A stretch of DNA of 64,000 nt from Natrinema salaciae (GCF_900110865.1 NZ_FOFD01000004.1:616631-680630); one strand, 5' to 3'. Counted from the first letter of the stretch, positions 9,276 through 18,469 are shown. The notes: generated by a model not told the origin, from the sequence alone. A program made the numbers and translations.

Positions 9276-12200
9276 ATGAGAGACGGAGCCGATAGACGGA
9301 CGGAGACAGGAGCAGTGTTCGCGAGCCTCGTATTGGTGCTCGGGCTCGTCAGTATGGCGGGAATCGGCGGCGCGGCCCCCCAGCCGGCGCGGCCGGTCGA
9401 CGGATCACTCGAGACGAACGGTGTGACCGACGCCGCGTCGGTCCCGTCGGCATCAGCGAGCGATGGGAAGACGATCGGGGTGAGCGACCGACGGTCGGTC
9501 CGGGTAGCCGACCGAAACGGGACCGAAATAGTCGATCGAAACGCGATCCGGACGGGCGCTCGCATCGCCGAACTGAACCTGACGCCCACAGCGCTCGATG
9601 CGGCTGACGGGACCGCGGGCGATCCGACGGTGTACGTCGGTTCGAACGACGGCAACCTGTACGCGCTCGACACACGGACCGGCGAGATCGAGTGGTCGTT
9701 CGAAGCCGAGAGCAAGGTGCTGAGTTCCCCGACTGTGGCCGACGGGACGGTCTACGTCGGCGACGATGAGGGGTTCGTCCACGCGATCGACGCGGCCGAC
9801 GGGACCGAGCGGTGGAGCTTCGACTCGGAGAAGGAGTTCGGCGAGGTGTTCTCGTCGCCGACGGTCGTGGACGGAACGGTCTACGTCGGAGCGTACGACA
9901 GCATCTGGGACGAAGACACGCTGTACGCGCTGGACGCGGAAACCGGCAGCGAGCAGTGGTCGTTCGATACCGGCGGCGACGTCTACTCGTCCCCGACGGT
10001 CGTCGACGGGACGGTCTACATCGGTTCGAACGACAACAACGTGTACGCGATCGACGCCGACGACGGGACCGAAGAGTGGCGCTTCGAAACGGGCCACTTC
10101 GTCCGATCGGCCCCGACGGTGGTCGACGGGACGGTCTACGTCGGCTCCTACGACGGCTCCCTGTACGCGTTGGACGCGGCGAGCGGCGCCGAAACGTGGT
10201 CGTTCGACACGGGCGACGACGTCTACGCCTCGCCGACGGTCGCTGACGGGACGGTCTACATCCGCTCGGACGACGTGTACGCGGTCGACGCCGCCGACGG
10301 AGACGCGGAGTGGTCGGCGGGAGCTGGCTCCTGGGGCGGTTCCTCGCCGACGATCAGCGGCGGGACGGTCTACGTCGGCTCGGACGACGGTAACCTGTAC
10401 GCGCTCGACGCCGAAAGCGGCAGCGAGCGATGGTCGTTCGGAACGGGCGATCGGATTCGCTCGACGCCGGCGGTCTTCAACGAGACGGTCTACGTCGGCT
10501 CGCTCGACGGACGCGCGTACGCCGTCGACGCCGACGACGGGAGCGAACGCTGGGCGGCCGAGACGGGATCGTCGATCTACTCGTCACCGACGGTCGCCGA
10601 GCGGCCGGCGGACGGCGACTCGAGCGACTCTCGCGTCGCGCTCGGCACGCTCGGTCACCACGAGGGCTGGGACGGAAGTTCCAACTCGCCGGTGAGCGGC
10701 ACGGTCGTCGACGAGTTCGATCGACCGATCGCCGGGTCAAACGTCGAGGTTCGGAGCGAGAGACGCGGTACCGTCGGGACGACGGAAACGGGAGACGACG
10801 GGACGTGGTCGCTGACCCTCGACGAAGGCACGTACGACGTCGTCGCCGCCGCCGACGGAGCCAGCGAGACGCGGACGGTCCGGCACGTCGGAGCAGAAAC
10901 GACGACGACCCACAGCCTCTCGCTGTGTGACGGGCGGGACGTCAGATACGGTCCCGAATCGCCGTCGATCGTCGAACCGGTCGCCTTCCGATCCTGCGTC
11001 GACGGCGATGCCGGTGCCGACGACACCGAGTGGGACTTCGGCGACGGGACGACGGCGAACGGCCACGCCGTCTCGCACCGGTACGACGAACCCGGGACAT
11101 ACAACGTCACGCTGACGACCGACGGAGAGACGGTGACGACGTCGGTCACGGTGGCTGACGCCGATATCGTCATCCGCGAGTATCAGGACGCGTTCGGCGG
11201 GCGAATCGTGGAGTCGGTCGTCGAAGAGAACCTCTATCGGATTCGGGTCGGGTCGGTCGAACCGGTCGAATCGGTGACGGTCGAACTCGACGGCGAAACG
11301 TACGAGGCGACCCGAATCGACGAAGCGGAAGGCGTCTGGGAGACGGCCGTCAATACGTCGACCCTCGAGGACGACGCGACGGTGACGATCACCGCCACCG
11401 ACGTCGAGGGCAACGAAGTCACGGAGACCTCGTCGCTCGAGGTTATCACCATCCCGGACGAGTTCGTCTTCCTCCTCGACGTCGGCGACAAGGGGCCGGT
11501 ACCCGCCATCGCCGAACGGGTCGAATACGAGGGGACGTCCGGCAGCTTGATCCCCGCGACGAAGCTCGGCCTCTTCGAGATCACCGTCGTCGACGACGCG
11601 AACGAGTACGACGAACTCGGGCCGCTCACCCCGTGGCGGACGGATCTCGGGTTCAACCTCACGGCGAAGATGGGGATCGGAACGACGATCCCGGCGGGCA
11701 CGCTGAACGTCGACGGTGATATCAACGGTGAGACGAGCGTCGCCGGCAACACTGTGCGCGGCGGCGGCGGGGCCAAAATCGCCTACGACGGCAGCGGGCT
11801 CGCGAACGGCTCCAAGGTCTACTTCTTCGCGGGGCTCAAGCGGTCGATCCCCCTGTCCCCGCCGGCGCTGCCCGACGGCGTCGAGGTCGTCATCGGCGGC
11901 GACGTCCGCACCGAATTCACCACCGACGGTGAGGGTGACTGGGACATCACCGCCGGCGCCGGCGTCTCGGGCGAGACGCCGGTACAGACGAACGTTGCAC
12001 CGGGAGTCGATCTCTCCGCTTCGGCTGGGCTCAAAGTCGACTCGAAGGCGACGTTCGACACCCCGCCGGGACTCGAGTTCAAGCGGGGGACGATCGGCGT
12101 CCAGGGGTTCGTCAGAGGAAAACTGGACGCGACGGTCTACTCGCAGAGCGTCGCGATCACCTGGCCGAAAGCCGAGGCCGAGTTCGGCTCGAGTTCCGCG

Positions 12201-15200
12201 AGCGCCGCGAGCCGTCACTGGTTCGCCGACGACCGGGCCACCGAGACCGAGTTCGGCGACTGGGAGGTCGAGAACAAACGCGGCGAGAACCCGCTCCCGT
12301 CGGTCGCGACCGTCGACGAGTCCGCCGGGACGCTCGACGTTGCATCGGGAGCGGAGCGGACCGGTACCGAACGGCTCACCGGTCGACCGTACGAGGACAC
12401 CGAACCGGCCGTGACCTCGGTCGGTAACGAGACGGTCGTCCTCTGGAGCACGCAGCGGGAGAACCGATCGGTCCTCGAGGGACGAGATCTGGTCGTTCGC
12501 ACTCACGACGAATCGGGCTGGAGCGAGCCGACGAACCTCACCGACGACGATCGGCACGACGCGTCGCCGACGATCGCGGCGGGCGGCGGCGACGAGCTCC
12601 TCGCCGGCTGGACGAGAACCGACGCGGATCTCGAAGACGTAAACGCCTCGGCACCGGAGGAGGTCTATCCCCATCAGGAGATTGCCGTCGCGCACTACGA
12701 CGGCTCCGGCTGGAGCGAGCAGACGCTCCTGACGGACAGCGACGAACTCACGCACGGCCCGACCGTCGCCGGTCGCGACGGGACGTGGCTGGTCGCGTGG
12801 GAACGCGATCCCGACGGTGACGTGTTCACCACCGACAACCGGTCGGTCGAGTACGCCGTGCTCGACGGAACGAACGTGACCGAGCGCGGGGTCGTCGACG
12901 ACGCGATGTCCCCCGCAGTCGGGTCGTCCGACGGGGGATTCGAGCTCTCGTACTACGAACCGCAGGAGAACGGTACCGAGCGCGGGGCGGTCGTTCGCGG
13001 GACCGTCACGGATGACGGCGCGTTCGACGAGCGAGCGCGGTACGACAGCCGGGAGTACATCGACCACGACACTGACGGCGGCCGGCTCGCGTGGGCCGAC
13101 GGGTCCCTCGACGATCCGAACCTGTCGTACGACGACGGAACCGGCGTCGAGAATCTATCGCTGAGCGCGAACATGAGCGACGTCGAGGAGCTCTCCCTCG
13201 AGGTCGAGGGCAACGACACGCTGCTGAGCTACCGCGGCCGTCCGGAGACCGACAGGGCATCGGATCTCGTCTATCGGATCGCAAGAGGCGGCGAGTGGAT
13301 CGCCGACCGTCGCGTCGCGGGCGGGCAGGACGACGAGCTCGCGCTCTATCACTCCGATACGGACCTCTCGGGGAACTCGTTCGATACGGTCTACGCCGCA
13401 TCCGAGTTCGGTCCGGACACGAAAAACGACGTGTTCGTCGCGTCCCACGACTTCCGGGCCGACTACACGGTCACGGCTGACGCACCGACCAACGTGACCG
13501 CGGGCGACCCGGTCACTGTCGAGTACGCAGTGCGGAACGTCGGCGAAACTGAGAACAACGAGTCGGTCCCCGTCACCCTCTCCACGGACGGTGGCGAGGT
13601 CGCGACCGAAGCGGTAGGGCCGCTCGCCCCGAACGAGACGGTCAGCGGAACGTTCAACACGACCGCAGACGACAGCGGGACCTTCGACGTCACCGTCGGG
13701 TCGTCGGCGACCGACCGAGCCGCGGCCGAGATCGAGACCGGCCGCGAAGGCTGGCTCCCGCGGACGACGTCGGTAACGACCGGTACGCCGGCCCTCTCCA
13801 TCGAGGACGCCGACGCGACCGTCGACGCGAACAATTCGAGTCAGGGAACGATCGCGGTGACCGTCGCGAACGACGGGGAGATCCCGGCCGCGGACGTCCC
13901 GGTGACGCTCGAGTACGGCAACGAGTCGTACGAACTCGCCGTCGACGACGTCCCCGTCGACGGGACTGGAACGGCCACGCTATCGGTCGATCCGACGACG
14001 GTAAACGGGTCTTCCCTCGGCGAATTCGTCATCGACCCCGACGGCGAACTGGACGAGCGGACCGTCGCGGACCCGACCTACCGGACGCAGTTGTTCACCG
14101 CCGACCTGGCGCTCGTCGGCTCGCCGAGCTACGTCGAGGCCGACGGGGATCTCGAGGCGACCGTCGACGTCGCAAACCGCGGCGAACTCGCGACGAACGC
14201 GACGGTTCGCGCTATCGACGCCGATCCGGGCGGGAACGAAACCGTCGAGTACGGCACCGCGACGGTCGAACTCGACGGGACGGCACCGTCCGAGACGACG
14301 TTCGAAACGGTATCGGTTCCGCTCGAGGGCGTCGCGGAAGGCGACGCGATCCGACTCGTCGCCGACTCGTCGGCGATCGATGCCGACCGCTCGTCGGCCG
14401 GACTCGAAGACGCCGTCGGACCGATCGTCCCCGAACGCGGTCCGGTCGCGGTCGCCGTCACCGATCCGGCCGGCGATCCGATTCCGAACGCGACGGTCCT
14501 GATCGACGACGTGGGCGCGACCACCGACGCGAACGGGACCGCGGCGTTCGAGACGCCGACGGGCGACGGCGAGCTCGCGGTCAACGCGTCCGGCTTCCGG
14601 GCTGCGACGGCGAACGTGACGGTCACGGGAGACGAAGTCACGGCCGTGTCCGTTACCCTCGAGCCGATACCGGCCGAACTGACGGCACTCGACGCGCCGG
14701 ACCGCGTCGCGGTCGACGGAAACGCGACGGTCTCGGTGACCGTCGCGAATCCGGCTCCGATCGAACGGGACGTGCCACTGGCGCTCGCCGCGGCCAACGA
14801 AACCGTCGACGAGTCGTCGGTCACGGTGGGTCCGAACGCCACCGCGAATCACACGCTCCGGTGGAACCCGACGTCGAACGCGACCGATCCGGTCCCGATA
14901 ACCGTTTCCTCGCCCCACGACGAGGCGACGACCGAGATCCGGGTCGAGAACGGGTCGGCGTTCGCTGACGATCTCGCCGTCGCAGGGCTGGCGGTGTCGA
15001 ACGTCTCCGTCGACGAGGAACACGTCGTCCTCGCGAACAACGGCTCGAGCGAACTCGACCTCGGCGACTGGATGATCCGTGATCGCGAGAGCGGCGGCCA
15101 AGTCGCCCGCGGACTTGATCCGTTCGCGTTCCCCACCGACTACACGCTCGAACCGAACGCGACCGTGACCGTCTGGACCGGCGACGGGACGAACTCCGAG

Positions 15201-15320
15201 ACGGACCTCTACTGGGGGTACAGCGTTCACGTGTGGAACGCCGAGGGTGACGTCGTGATCCTCGAGACGCCGGGCGGCGAACGCGTCCTCGAGCACGCCT
15301 ACGGCGACCAGGCGGACTGA
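9276..15320 (+). CDS. Giant secreted multi-domain protein: PQQ-like propeller, PKD, CARDB-like and lamin-tail domains
   Basis: A 2014-residue exported protein. A signal peptide (hydrophobic stretch about 13-32) is followed by eight repeats of the pattern YALDxxxGxxxWSFxT with SPTVxDGTVYVGS between residues 108 and 440, an eight-bladed PQQ/YncE-like beta-propeller. Next come a carboxypeptidase-regulatory-like domain (about 470-545), a PKD domain with WDFGDGTT (about 585-640), a further Ig-like domain, and a Gly-rich region of unknown fold (about 730-970). A second propeller-like region with repeated ASPTIA-type strands follows (about 1030-1390), then several CARDB-like Ig domains (about 1395-1715 and 1800-1890), another carboxypeptidase-like domain, and a C-terminal lamin-tail-type domain (about 1905-2014). 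There is no PGF-CTERM tail. It is likely a surface or adhesion protein; ligand unknown. Confidence 0.9.
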   Translation: MRDGADRRTETGAVFASLVLVLGLVSMAGIGGAAPQPARPVDGSLETNGVTDAASVPSASASDGKTIGVSDRRSVRVADRNGTEIVDRNAIRTGARIAELNLTPTALDAADGTAGDPTVYVGSNDGNLYALDTRTGEIEWSFEAESKVLSSPTVADGTVYVGDDEGFVHAIDAADGTERWSFDSEKEFGEVFSSPTVVDGTVYVGAYDSIWDEDTLYALDAETGSEQWSFDTGGDVYSSPTVVDGTVYIGSNDNNVYAIDADDGTEEWRFETGHFVRSAPTVVDGTVYVGSYDGSLYALDAASGAETWSFDTGDDVYASPTVADGTVYIRSDDVYAVDAADGDAEWSAGAGSWGGSSPTISGGTVYVGSDDGNLYALDAESGSERWSFGTGDRIRSTPAVFNETVYVGSLDGRAYAVDADDGSERWAAETGSSIYSSPTVAERPADGDSSDSRVALGTLGHHEGWDGSSNSPVSGTVVDEFDRPIAGSNVEVRSERRGTVGTTETGDDGTWSLTLDEGTYDVVAAADGASETRTVRHVGAETTTTHSLSLCDGRDVRYGPESPSIVEPVAFRSCVDGDAGADDTEWDFGDGTTANGHAVSHRYDEPGTYNVTLTTDGETVTTSVTVADADIVIREYQDAFGGRIVESVVEENLYRIRVGSVEPVESVTVELDGETYEATRIDEAEGVWETAVNTSTLEDDATVTITATDVEGNEVTETSSLEVITIPDEFVFLLDVGDKGPVPAIAERVEYEGTSGSLIPATKLGLFEITVVDDANEYDELGPLTPWRTDLGFNLTAKMGIGTTIPAGTLNVDGDINGETSVAGNTVRGGGGAKIAYDGSGLANGSKVYFFAGLKRSIPLSPPALPDGVEVVIGGDVRTEFTTDGEGDWDITAGAGVSGETPVQTNVAPGVDLSASAGLKVDSKATFDTPPGLEFKRGTIGVQGFVRGKLDATVYSQSVAITWPKAEAEFGSSSASAASRHWFADDRATETEFGDWEVENKRGENPLPSVATVDESAGTLDVASGAERTGTERLTGRPYEDTEPAVTSVGNETVVLWSTQRENRSVLEGRDLVVRTHDESGWSEPTNLTDDDRHDASPTIAAGGGDELLAGWTRTDADLEDVNASAPEEVYPHQEIAVAHYDGSGWSEQTLLTDSDELTHGPTVAGRDGTWLVAWERDPDGDVFTTDNRSVEYAVLDGTNVTERGVVDDAMSPAVGSSDGGFELSYYEPQENGTERGAVVRGTVTDDGAFDERARYDSREYIDHDTDGGRLAWADGSLDDPNLSYDDGTGVENLSLSANMSDVEELSLEVEGNDTLLSYRGRPETDRASDLVYRIARGGEWIADRRVAGGQDDELALYHSDTDLSGNSFDTVYAASEFGPDTKNDVFVASHDFRADYTVTADAPTNVTAGDPVTVEYAVRNVGETENNESVPVTLSTDGGEVATEAVGPLAPNETVSGTFNTTADDSGTFDVTVGSSATDRAAAEIETGREGWLPRTTSVTTGTPALSIEDADATVDANNSSQGTIAVTVANDGEIPAADVPVTLEYGNESYELAVDDVPVDGTGTATLSVDPTTVNGSSLGEFVIDPDGELDERTVADPTYRTQLFTADLALVGSPSYVEADGDLEATVDVANRGELATNATVRAIDADPGGNETVEYGTATVELDGTAPSETTFETVSVPLEGVAEGDAIRLVADSSAIDADRSSAGLEDAVGPIVPERGPVAVAVTDPAGDPIPNATVLIDDVGATTDANGTAAFETPTGDGELAVNASGFRAATANVTVTGDEVTAVSVTLEPIPAELTALDAPDRVAVDGNATVSVTVANPAPIERDVPLALAAANETVDESSVTVGPNATANHTLRWNPTSNATDPVPITVSSPHDEATTEIRVENGSAFADDLAVAGLAVSNVSVDEEHVVLANNGSSELDLGDWMIRDRESGGQVARGLDPFAFPTDYTLEPNATVTVWTGDGTNSETDLYWGYSVHVWNAEGDVVILETPGGERVLEHAYGDQAD

Positions 15321-15465
15321 GGCCGACAGGTCACGGGTGCGGTCGCCCGCGGCCCCGGTGTCGGTCCTCCGCCGAATGGGACCTCGAATCGCGCGAAACT
15401 GAGCAGTCGCGTCTCGAGAGCGGGCGACGACGGAGTCTCGGTATCGTCGAATTGCGCCCCGGAAG

Positions 15466-15525
15466 TCCGCCTGTCGAGGCCGCGGGAAGCAGTAATCCGC
15501 CCGTCGATGCCGCAGGAAACAGTCA
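15466..15525 (+). repeat. 30-bp imperfect tandem repeat (2 copies)
   Basis: Two adjacent 30-bp units, TCCGCCTGTCGAGGCCGCGG... at 15466-15495 and TCCGCCCGTCGATGCCGCAG... at 15496-15525, differ at only a few positions. They lie at the convergent 3' ends of the giant gene and the isoprenyl-synthase-like gene and touch the last codon of the latter. Confidence 0.8.
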
Positions 15526-16371
15526 GAGTTCGCGTTCGGCCCACCGATCGAGATCGACGCCGACCAGGGGACGAAGCGCCCGCCGGTCCGCGTCGGGCAA
15601 CGACCGGCACGCACGTTCGTAGTCACGACGGCAGTCGGTCACGTACTCGAGCGCGTCGGCCGCGTCCGCGAGCGCGAACAGGTTCCATCCGCCGGTCTCG
15701 CCGGACGCGTACTGTTCGCCGTCGAGCAGAAACTGCTCGAAGCGGAAGTACGCTCGCCCGAGTTGCTCCGCCCGTTCGACCGTCGCGGGGTGGTCGCCGA
15801 CGACGGCACAGAGTCCCGTGAGTGCACCGAAGAGGACGGCCTGTCGGTCGACGATCGCGCGGTATCGCTCGAGGGTCGGATCGGTTCTGATCCCGCCGAG
15901 GGGCGCTTCCATCAACCCCATCGCGCGATCCGTCCAGTAGTCCACGGCGTCGTCACCGAGGCGGTGGACGAGCCGGGTACAGAGCGGAAACATGACCTGC
16001 CAGGTGGCGACGACCGTCCCGCGGGCCCCCTCCGCGACGTCGTCGTCGACGACGTCGTCGAAGATGTCGTAGTACTCGCCGACGCACAGCGAAAATTGGA
16101 GGACGGTCTCGCGTCGCTCGTCGTCCATCGTGGACGCGTTCGCGAGTCGGTCGACGAGAAACGCGAGTTCCCACTTCGGCCGGCGCGTCCGCTTCGGCAG
16201 CGCGGCGTTCGGCGTGAACGCGATCAGCTCGAGCTGCTCGCGGAGCGGGCCGTGCGGTACTTCGGCGAGCAATTCGGAGACCGCACGGTCAATCGTCTCG
16301 TTCAGCCGCTCTCTGTCCGACTCGAGCGTCCGGCGGTCGGCGTCGGAAACGTCCAGTGGGCGGTGTAACAT
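15523..16371 (-). CDS. Isoprenyl (polyprenyl) synthase-like protein with degenerate second motif
   Basis: A 282-residue, mostly helical protein. It has features of trans-isoprenyl diphosphate synthases: a first aspartate-rich motif DDVVD at 105-109 followed by a Gly/Arg segment (AEGARG), and a block RQAVLFGALTGL near 176-187 that matches the KTAxLFxxA region with Lys replaced by Arg. The second motif, normally FQxxDDxxD, is degenerate here (FEQFLLDGE at 211-219). Whether it condenses isoprenyl diphosphates is therefore uncertain. It could be a substrate-binding or non-catalytic relative, or a terpene-cyclase-like enzyme. A GTG ten codons upstream is an alternative start. It lies 66 bp downstream of the Cys-rich exported protein gene on the same strand and may be co-transcribed. 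Confidence 0.7.
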   Translation of the reverse strand: MLHRPLDVSDADRRTLESDRERLNETIDRAVSELLAEVPHGPLREQLELIAFTPNAALPKRTRRPKWELAFLVDRLANASTMDDERRETVLQFSLCVGEYYDIFDDVVDDDVAEGARGTVVATWQVMFPLCTRLVHRLGDDAVDYWTDRAMGLMEAPLGGIRTDPTLERYRAIVDRQAVLFGALTGLCAVVGDHPATVERAEQLGRAYFRFEQFLLDGEQYASGETGGWNLFALADAADALEYVTDCRRDYERACRSLPDADRRALRPLVGVDLDRWAEREL

Positions 16372-16437
16372 ACCGTGATCACGGTCCGTCGGGGAGAGCA
16401 CCGACGCGATCGGGGCGTCCGCCTCGAGAGGGGAGCG

Positions 16438-17148
16438 TTACCAACCGCACGTGCCACAACAGAGCGAGCAGTCGCCACACTCCACTCTCCCGTCGCTGCA
16501 GACCGTGTGGGCAGTGTACTTGCCGTTCATGTCGTCGTGCTCGGTGCAGACTCGACCGCAATCGCAGTCGTGGTCGGTGCAGATGTCTTCGTGCCCCGAA
16601 CAGGAGTTACACGACGCCGGCTCGACGGAAGATTGCGGGCGGAAACCGTCGTAACCGGGGCTTAGCACGACCGACTCCCCGTCGCGTTCCGCGGTCGCCC
16701 CGGCGACGTCCGCGTCCGGGTACAGACGAACGGTGATGGGGCCGTCGAACGTCTCGTTTTCCAGTTTCGCGACGAACCCGACCACCGCACCCGCCTCATC
16801 GTGACGGACTTCGGTGACCGTGATCCAGTCGGTCGAAAACGAACGGGCGGCCGTCACGTCGTCGACGTTCAGCGCGTCGTACGACGCCGACTCGATGTAT
16901 CCGTGCTTCGAGAGCTCCCGCAAGAGTGCCGTTCCGTCCGCCGTCTCGAAGGCTTCCCGAGCCCGCGTTTCGGTCGCGTTCGAGCGGGCGAGTTGCCCGA
17001 CGCTGTTGCTCGCTGCACCCGCGGTTCCCGTCGCGCCCGCACCGACCGCCGCGGTCGCACCCGCGGCACCGATCGATCGCAGGATGCTTCGTCGCGCCGG
17101 CGTTTGCTGATCTCTACTCCGCTGGCCACTTCCGTCAGATGTCACCAT
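16438..17148 (-). CDS. Tat-exported precursor with C-terminal 12-Cys domain, halocin C8-like candidate
   Basis: A 236-residue protein with a Tat-type signal (RRSILRSIGAAGA near residues 19-31, Ala-rich h-region), then an acidic domain (about 50-170) and a Cys-rich tail of about 58 residues with 12 cysteines, including CNSC, CDCG, CSLCC and the end CGTCGW. This architecture, Tat signal plus leader domain plus compact disulfide-rich C-terminus, matches precursors of microhalocins such as halocin C8, where the C-terminal peptide is released as antimicrobial and the N-terminal part gives immunity. Direct sequence identity to halocin C8 is not evident by eye, so the assignment is an inference. A metal-binding secreted domain is an alternative. 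A leaderless-type promoter precedes it. Confidence 0.6.
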   Translation of the reverse strand: MVTSDGSGQRSRDQQTPARRSILRSIGAAGATAAVGAGATGTAGAASNSVGQLARSNATETRAREAFETADGTALLRELSKHGYIESASYDALNVDDVTAARSFSTDWITVTEVRHDEAGAVVGFVAKLENETFDGPITVRLYPDADVAGATAERDGESVVLSPGYDGFRPQSSVEPASCNSCSGHEDICTDHDCDCGRVCTEHDDMNGKYTAHTVCSDGRVECGDCSLCCGTCGW

Positions 17149-17170
17149 AAGCCATGGTCAATAGTATGCA

Positions 17171-17178
17171 TAATAAAC
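17171..17178 (-). promoter_or_regulatory. TATA box of the Cys-rich precursor gene
   Basis: On the minus strand this reads GTTTATTA, centred about 26 nt upstream of the ATG at 17148. This places transcription start at or next to the start codon (leaderless). The surroundings (17150-17200) are AT-rich compared with the neighbourhood. Confidence 0.6.
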
Positions 17179-17365
17179 GTTTCGTCGAACTAGACAGTAT
17201 CGAATGCCGTAATGACTCGTTTTCGTTCACTTCCGTGCGATGACGGACGGTCCATCGCGGCGGGAACCGACGACCGCGACCGGTGAGAGTCGTGGCTTTC
17301 GTTGCAGCCACCGTGTGGCTCTCTTCCGACCGATCGGATCGCCCGCGAACCACCACCGCCGGTCG

Positions 17366-17376
17366 AAAGGTTTAGT
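17366..17376 (+). promoter_or_regulatory. TATA-like box of the Sec61-beta gene
   Basis: AAAGGTTTAGT lies about 29 nt before the ATG at 17400, the spacing expected for a leaderless mRNA. Confidence 0.5.
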
Positions 17377-17399
17377 TCCGGGGACGCATAGGCACAGGT

Positions 17400-17561
17400 A
17401 TGGACAAAGGACAGAACACTGGCGGGCTGATGTCCAGTGCCGGACTCGTCCGGTACTTCGACTCCGAGGACTCGAACGCCATCCACATCGACCCCAAGAC
17501 GGTCATCGCGTTCGGCGTCATGCTGGGCGTGCTGGTCCAGCTGTTGACGTTCGTCGCGTAA
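17400..17561 (+). CDS. Preprotein translocase subunit Sec61-beta (SecG-equivalent)
   Basis: A 53-residue tail-anchored membrane protein with the archaeal Sec61-beta pattern: an N-terminal cytosolic segment with [15 protein letters not shown], the conserved IDPKTVI, and one C-terminal transmembrane helix (about residues 34-53). It is the small non-essential subunit of the SecYE-beta protein-conducting channel. It stands alone upstream of pdxT, 131 bp away, as in other haloarchaea. It is shorter than usual gene-size cut-offs but the motif match is strong. Confidence 0.95.
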   Translation: MDKGQNTGGLMSSAGLVRYFDSEDSNAIHIDPKTVIAFGVMLGVLVQLLTFVA

Positions 17562-17692
17562 CGCGGCCACCGACCTTCTTTCGACAGCGACTCGAGTAGC
17601 GGCTGCGCTGGCCGGCGGCCTGACGGCGTGGCGAACGGACATGCGAGTGCCGTGGCGCGAGCTTTTTGACGACACCGTTCATACCGGTGGCC

Positions 17693-18313
17693 ATGTCACT
17701 GACTGCGGGCGTCGTCGCGGTCCAGGGCGACGTCGAGGAACACGCGGTCGCCATCGAACGCGCAGCGCGGGCCCGCGGCCGCGACGTCACGATCCACGAG
17801 ATCCGCGAGTCGGGAATCGTCCCCGACTGCGATCTGTTGGCGATGCCGGGCGGCGAGTCGACGACCATCTCCCGACTGGTCCACAGCGAGGGGATCGCCC
17901 CCGAAATCAGGGATCACGTCGCCGCCGGCAAGCCTCTGCTCGCGACCTGTGCCGGCCTGATCGTCGCCTCGAGCGACGCCGGCGACGACCGGGTCGACGA
18001 ACTCGGGGTGATCGACGTCGGTGTCGAGCGCAACGCCTTCGGCCGGCAGAAGGACAGCTTCGAAGCGCCGCTCGACGTCGCGGGTCTCGACGACGAGCCG
18101 TATCCGGCGGTGTTCATTCGCGCGCCGGCGATCGATTCGGTCGGCGACGCCGACGTGCTCGCGACGTGGGACGACCGCCCGGTCGCGGTCCGGGATGGCC
18201 CGGTCGTCGGAACCTCGTTCCACCCGGAACTGACCACCGATAGCCGACTCCACGGGCTGGCTTTCTTCGAGAACGAGGCCGCGTCGGTGCCCGCGCTCGA
18301 GGACGCGCAGTAG
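17693..18313 (+). CDS. pdxT: Pyridoxal 5'-phosphate synthase glutaminase subunit PdxT
   Basis: A 206-residue class I glutamine amidotransferase. It releases ammonia from glutamine for PdxS, which builds PLP from ribose-5-phosphate and glyceraldehyde-3-phosphate. The oxyanion motif MPGGESTT is at 51-58, nucleophile Cys86 lies in TCAGL, and His177/Glu179 in FHPEL complete the triad. All key residues are present. PdxS is not in this window. The ATG at 17693 is preferred over an ATG nine codons upstream because it starts the first beta strand, and a T-rich box (17660-17665) lies about 30 nt before it. Confidence 0.96.
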   Translation: MSLTAGVVAVQGDVEEHAVAIERAARARGRDVTIHEIRESGIVPDCDLLAMPGGESTTISRLVHSEGIAPEIRDHVAAGKPLLATCAGLIVASSDAGDDRVDELGVIDVGVERNAFGRQKDSFEAPLDVAGLDDEPYPAVFIRAPAIDSVGDADVLATWDDRPVAVRDGPVVGTSFHPELTTDSRLHGLAFFENEAASVPALEDAQ

Positions 18314-18435
18314 TCGGCTCGAGGAGCGCGGCACGCAGTGAGCGGTGCGGGACGAGAGGGCAGGCGGAGAGGTTCGAGGGTAAGCGACGCCTCGGCCGCC
18401 GCTCACGCCCGCAGCCGGGTCGAAACGGGTGACTG

Positions 18436-18441
18436 TTTTAT
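18436..18441 (+). promoter_or_regulatory. TATA-like box of the acetamidase gene
   Basis: TTTTAT lies about 31 nt before the ATG at 18470. Confidence 0.45.
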
Positions 18442-18469
18442 CCCGCCGCGCGATGTGTGCTGGAGGTGT

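Noticed and set aside
10737..13067. A 776-codon minus-strand open frame inside the giant surface-protein gene
   Set aside because: Antisense shadow of the giant gene; the plus strand shows repeats and a signal peptide.
18462..18468. GGAGGTG before the acetamidase ATG as ribosome binding site
   Set aside because: Only one nucleotide separates it from the ATG, too close for a working Shine-Dalgarno.
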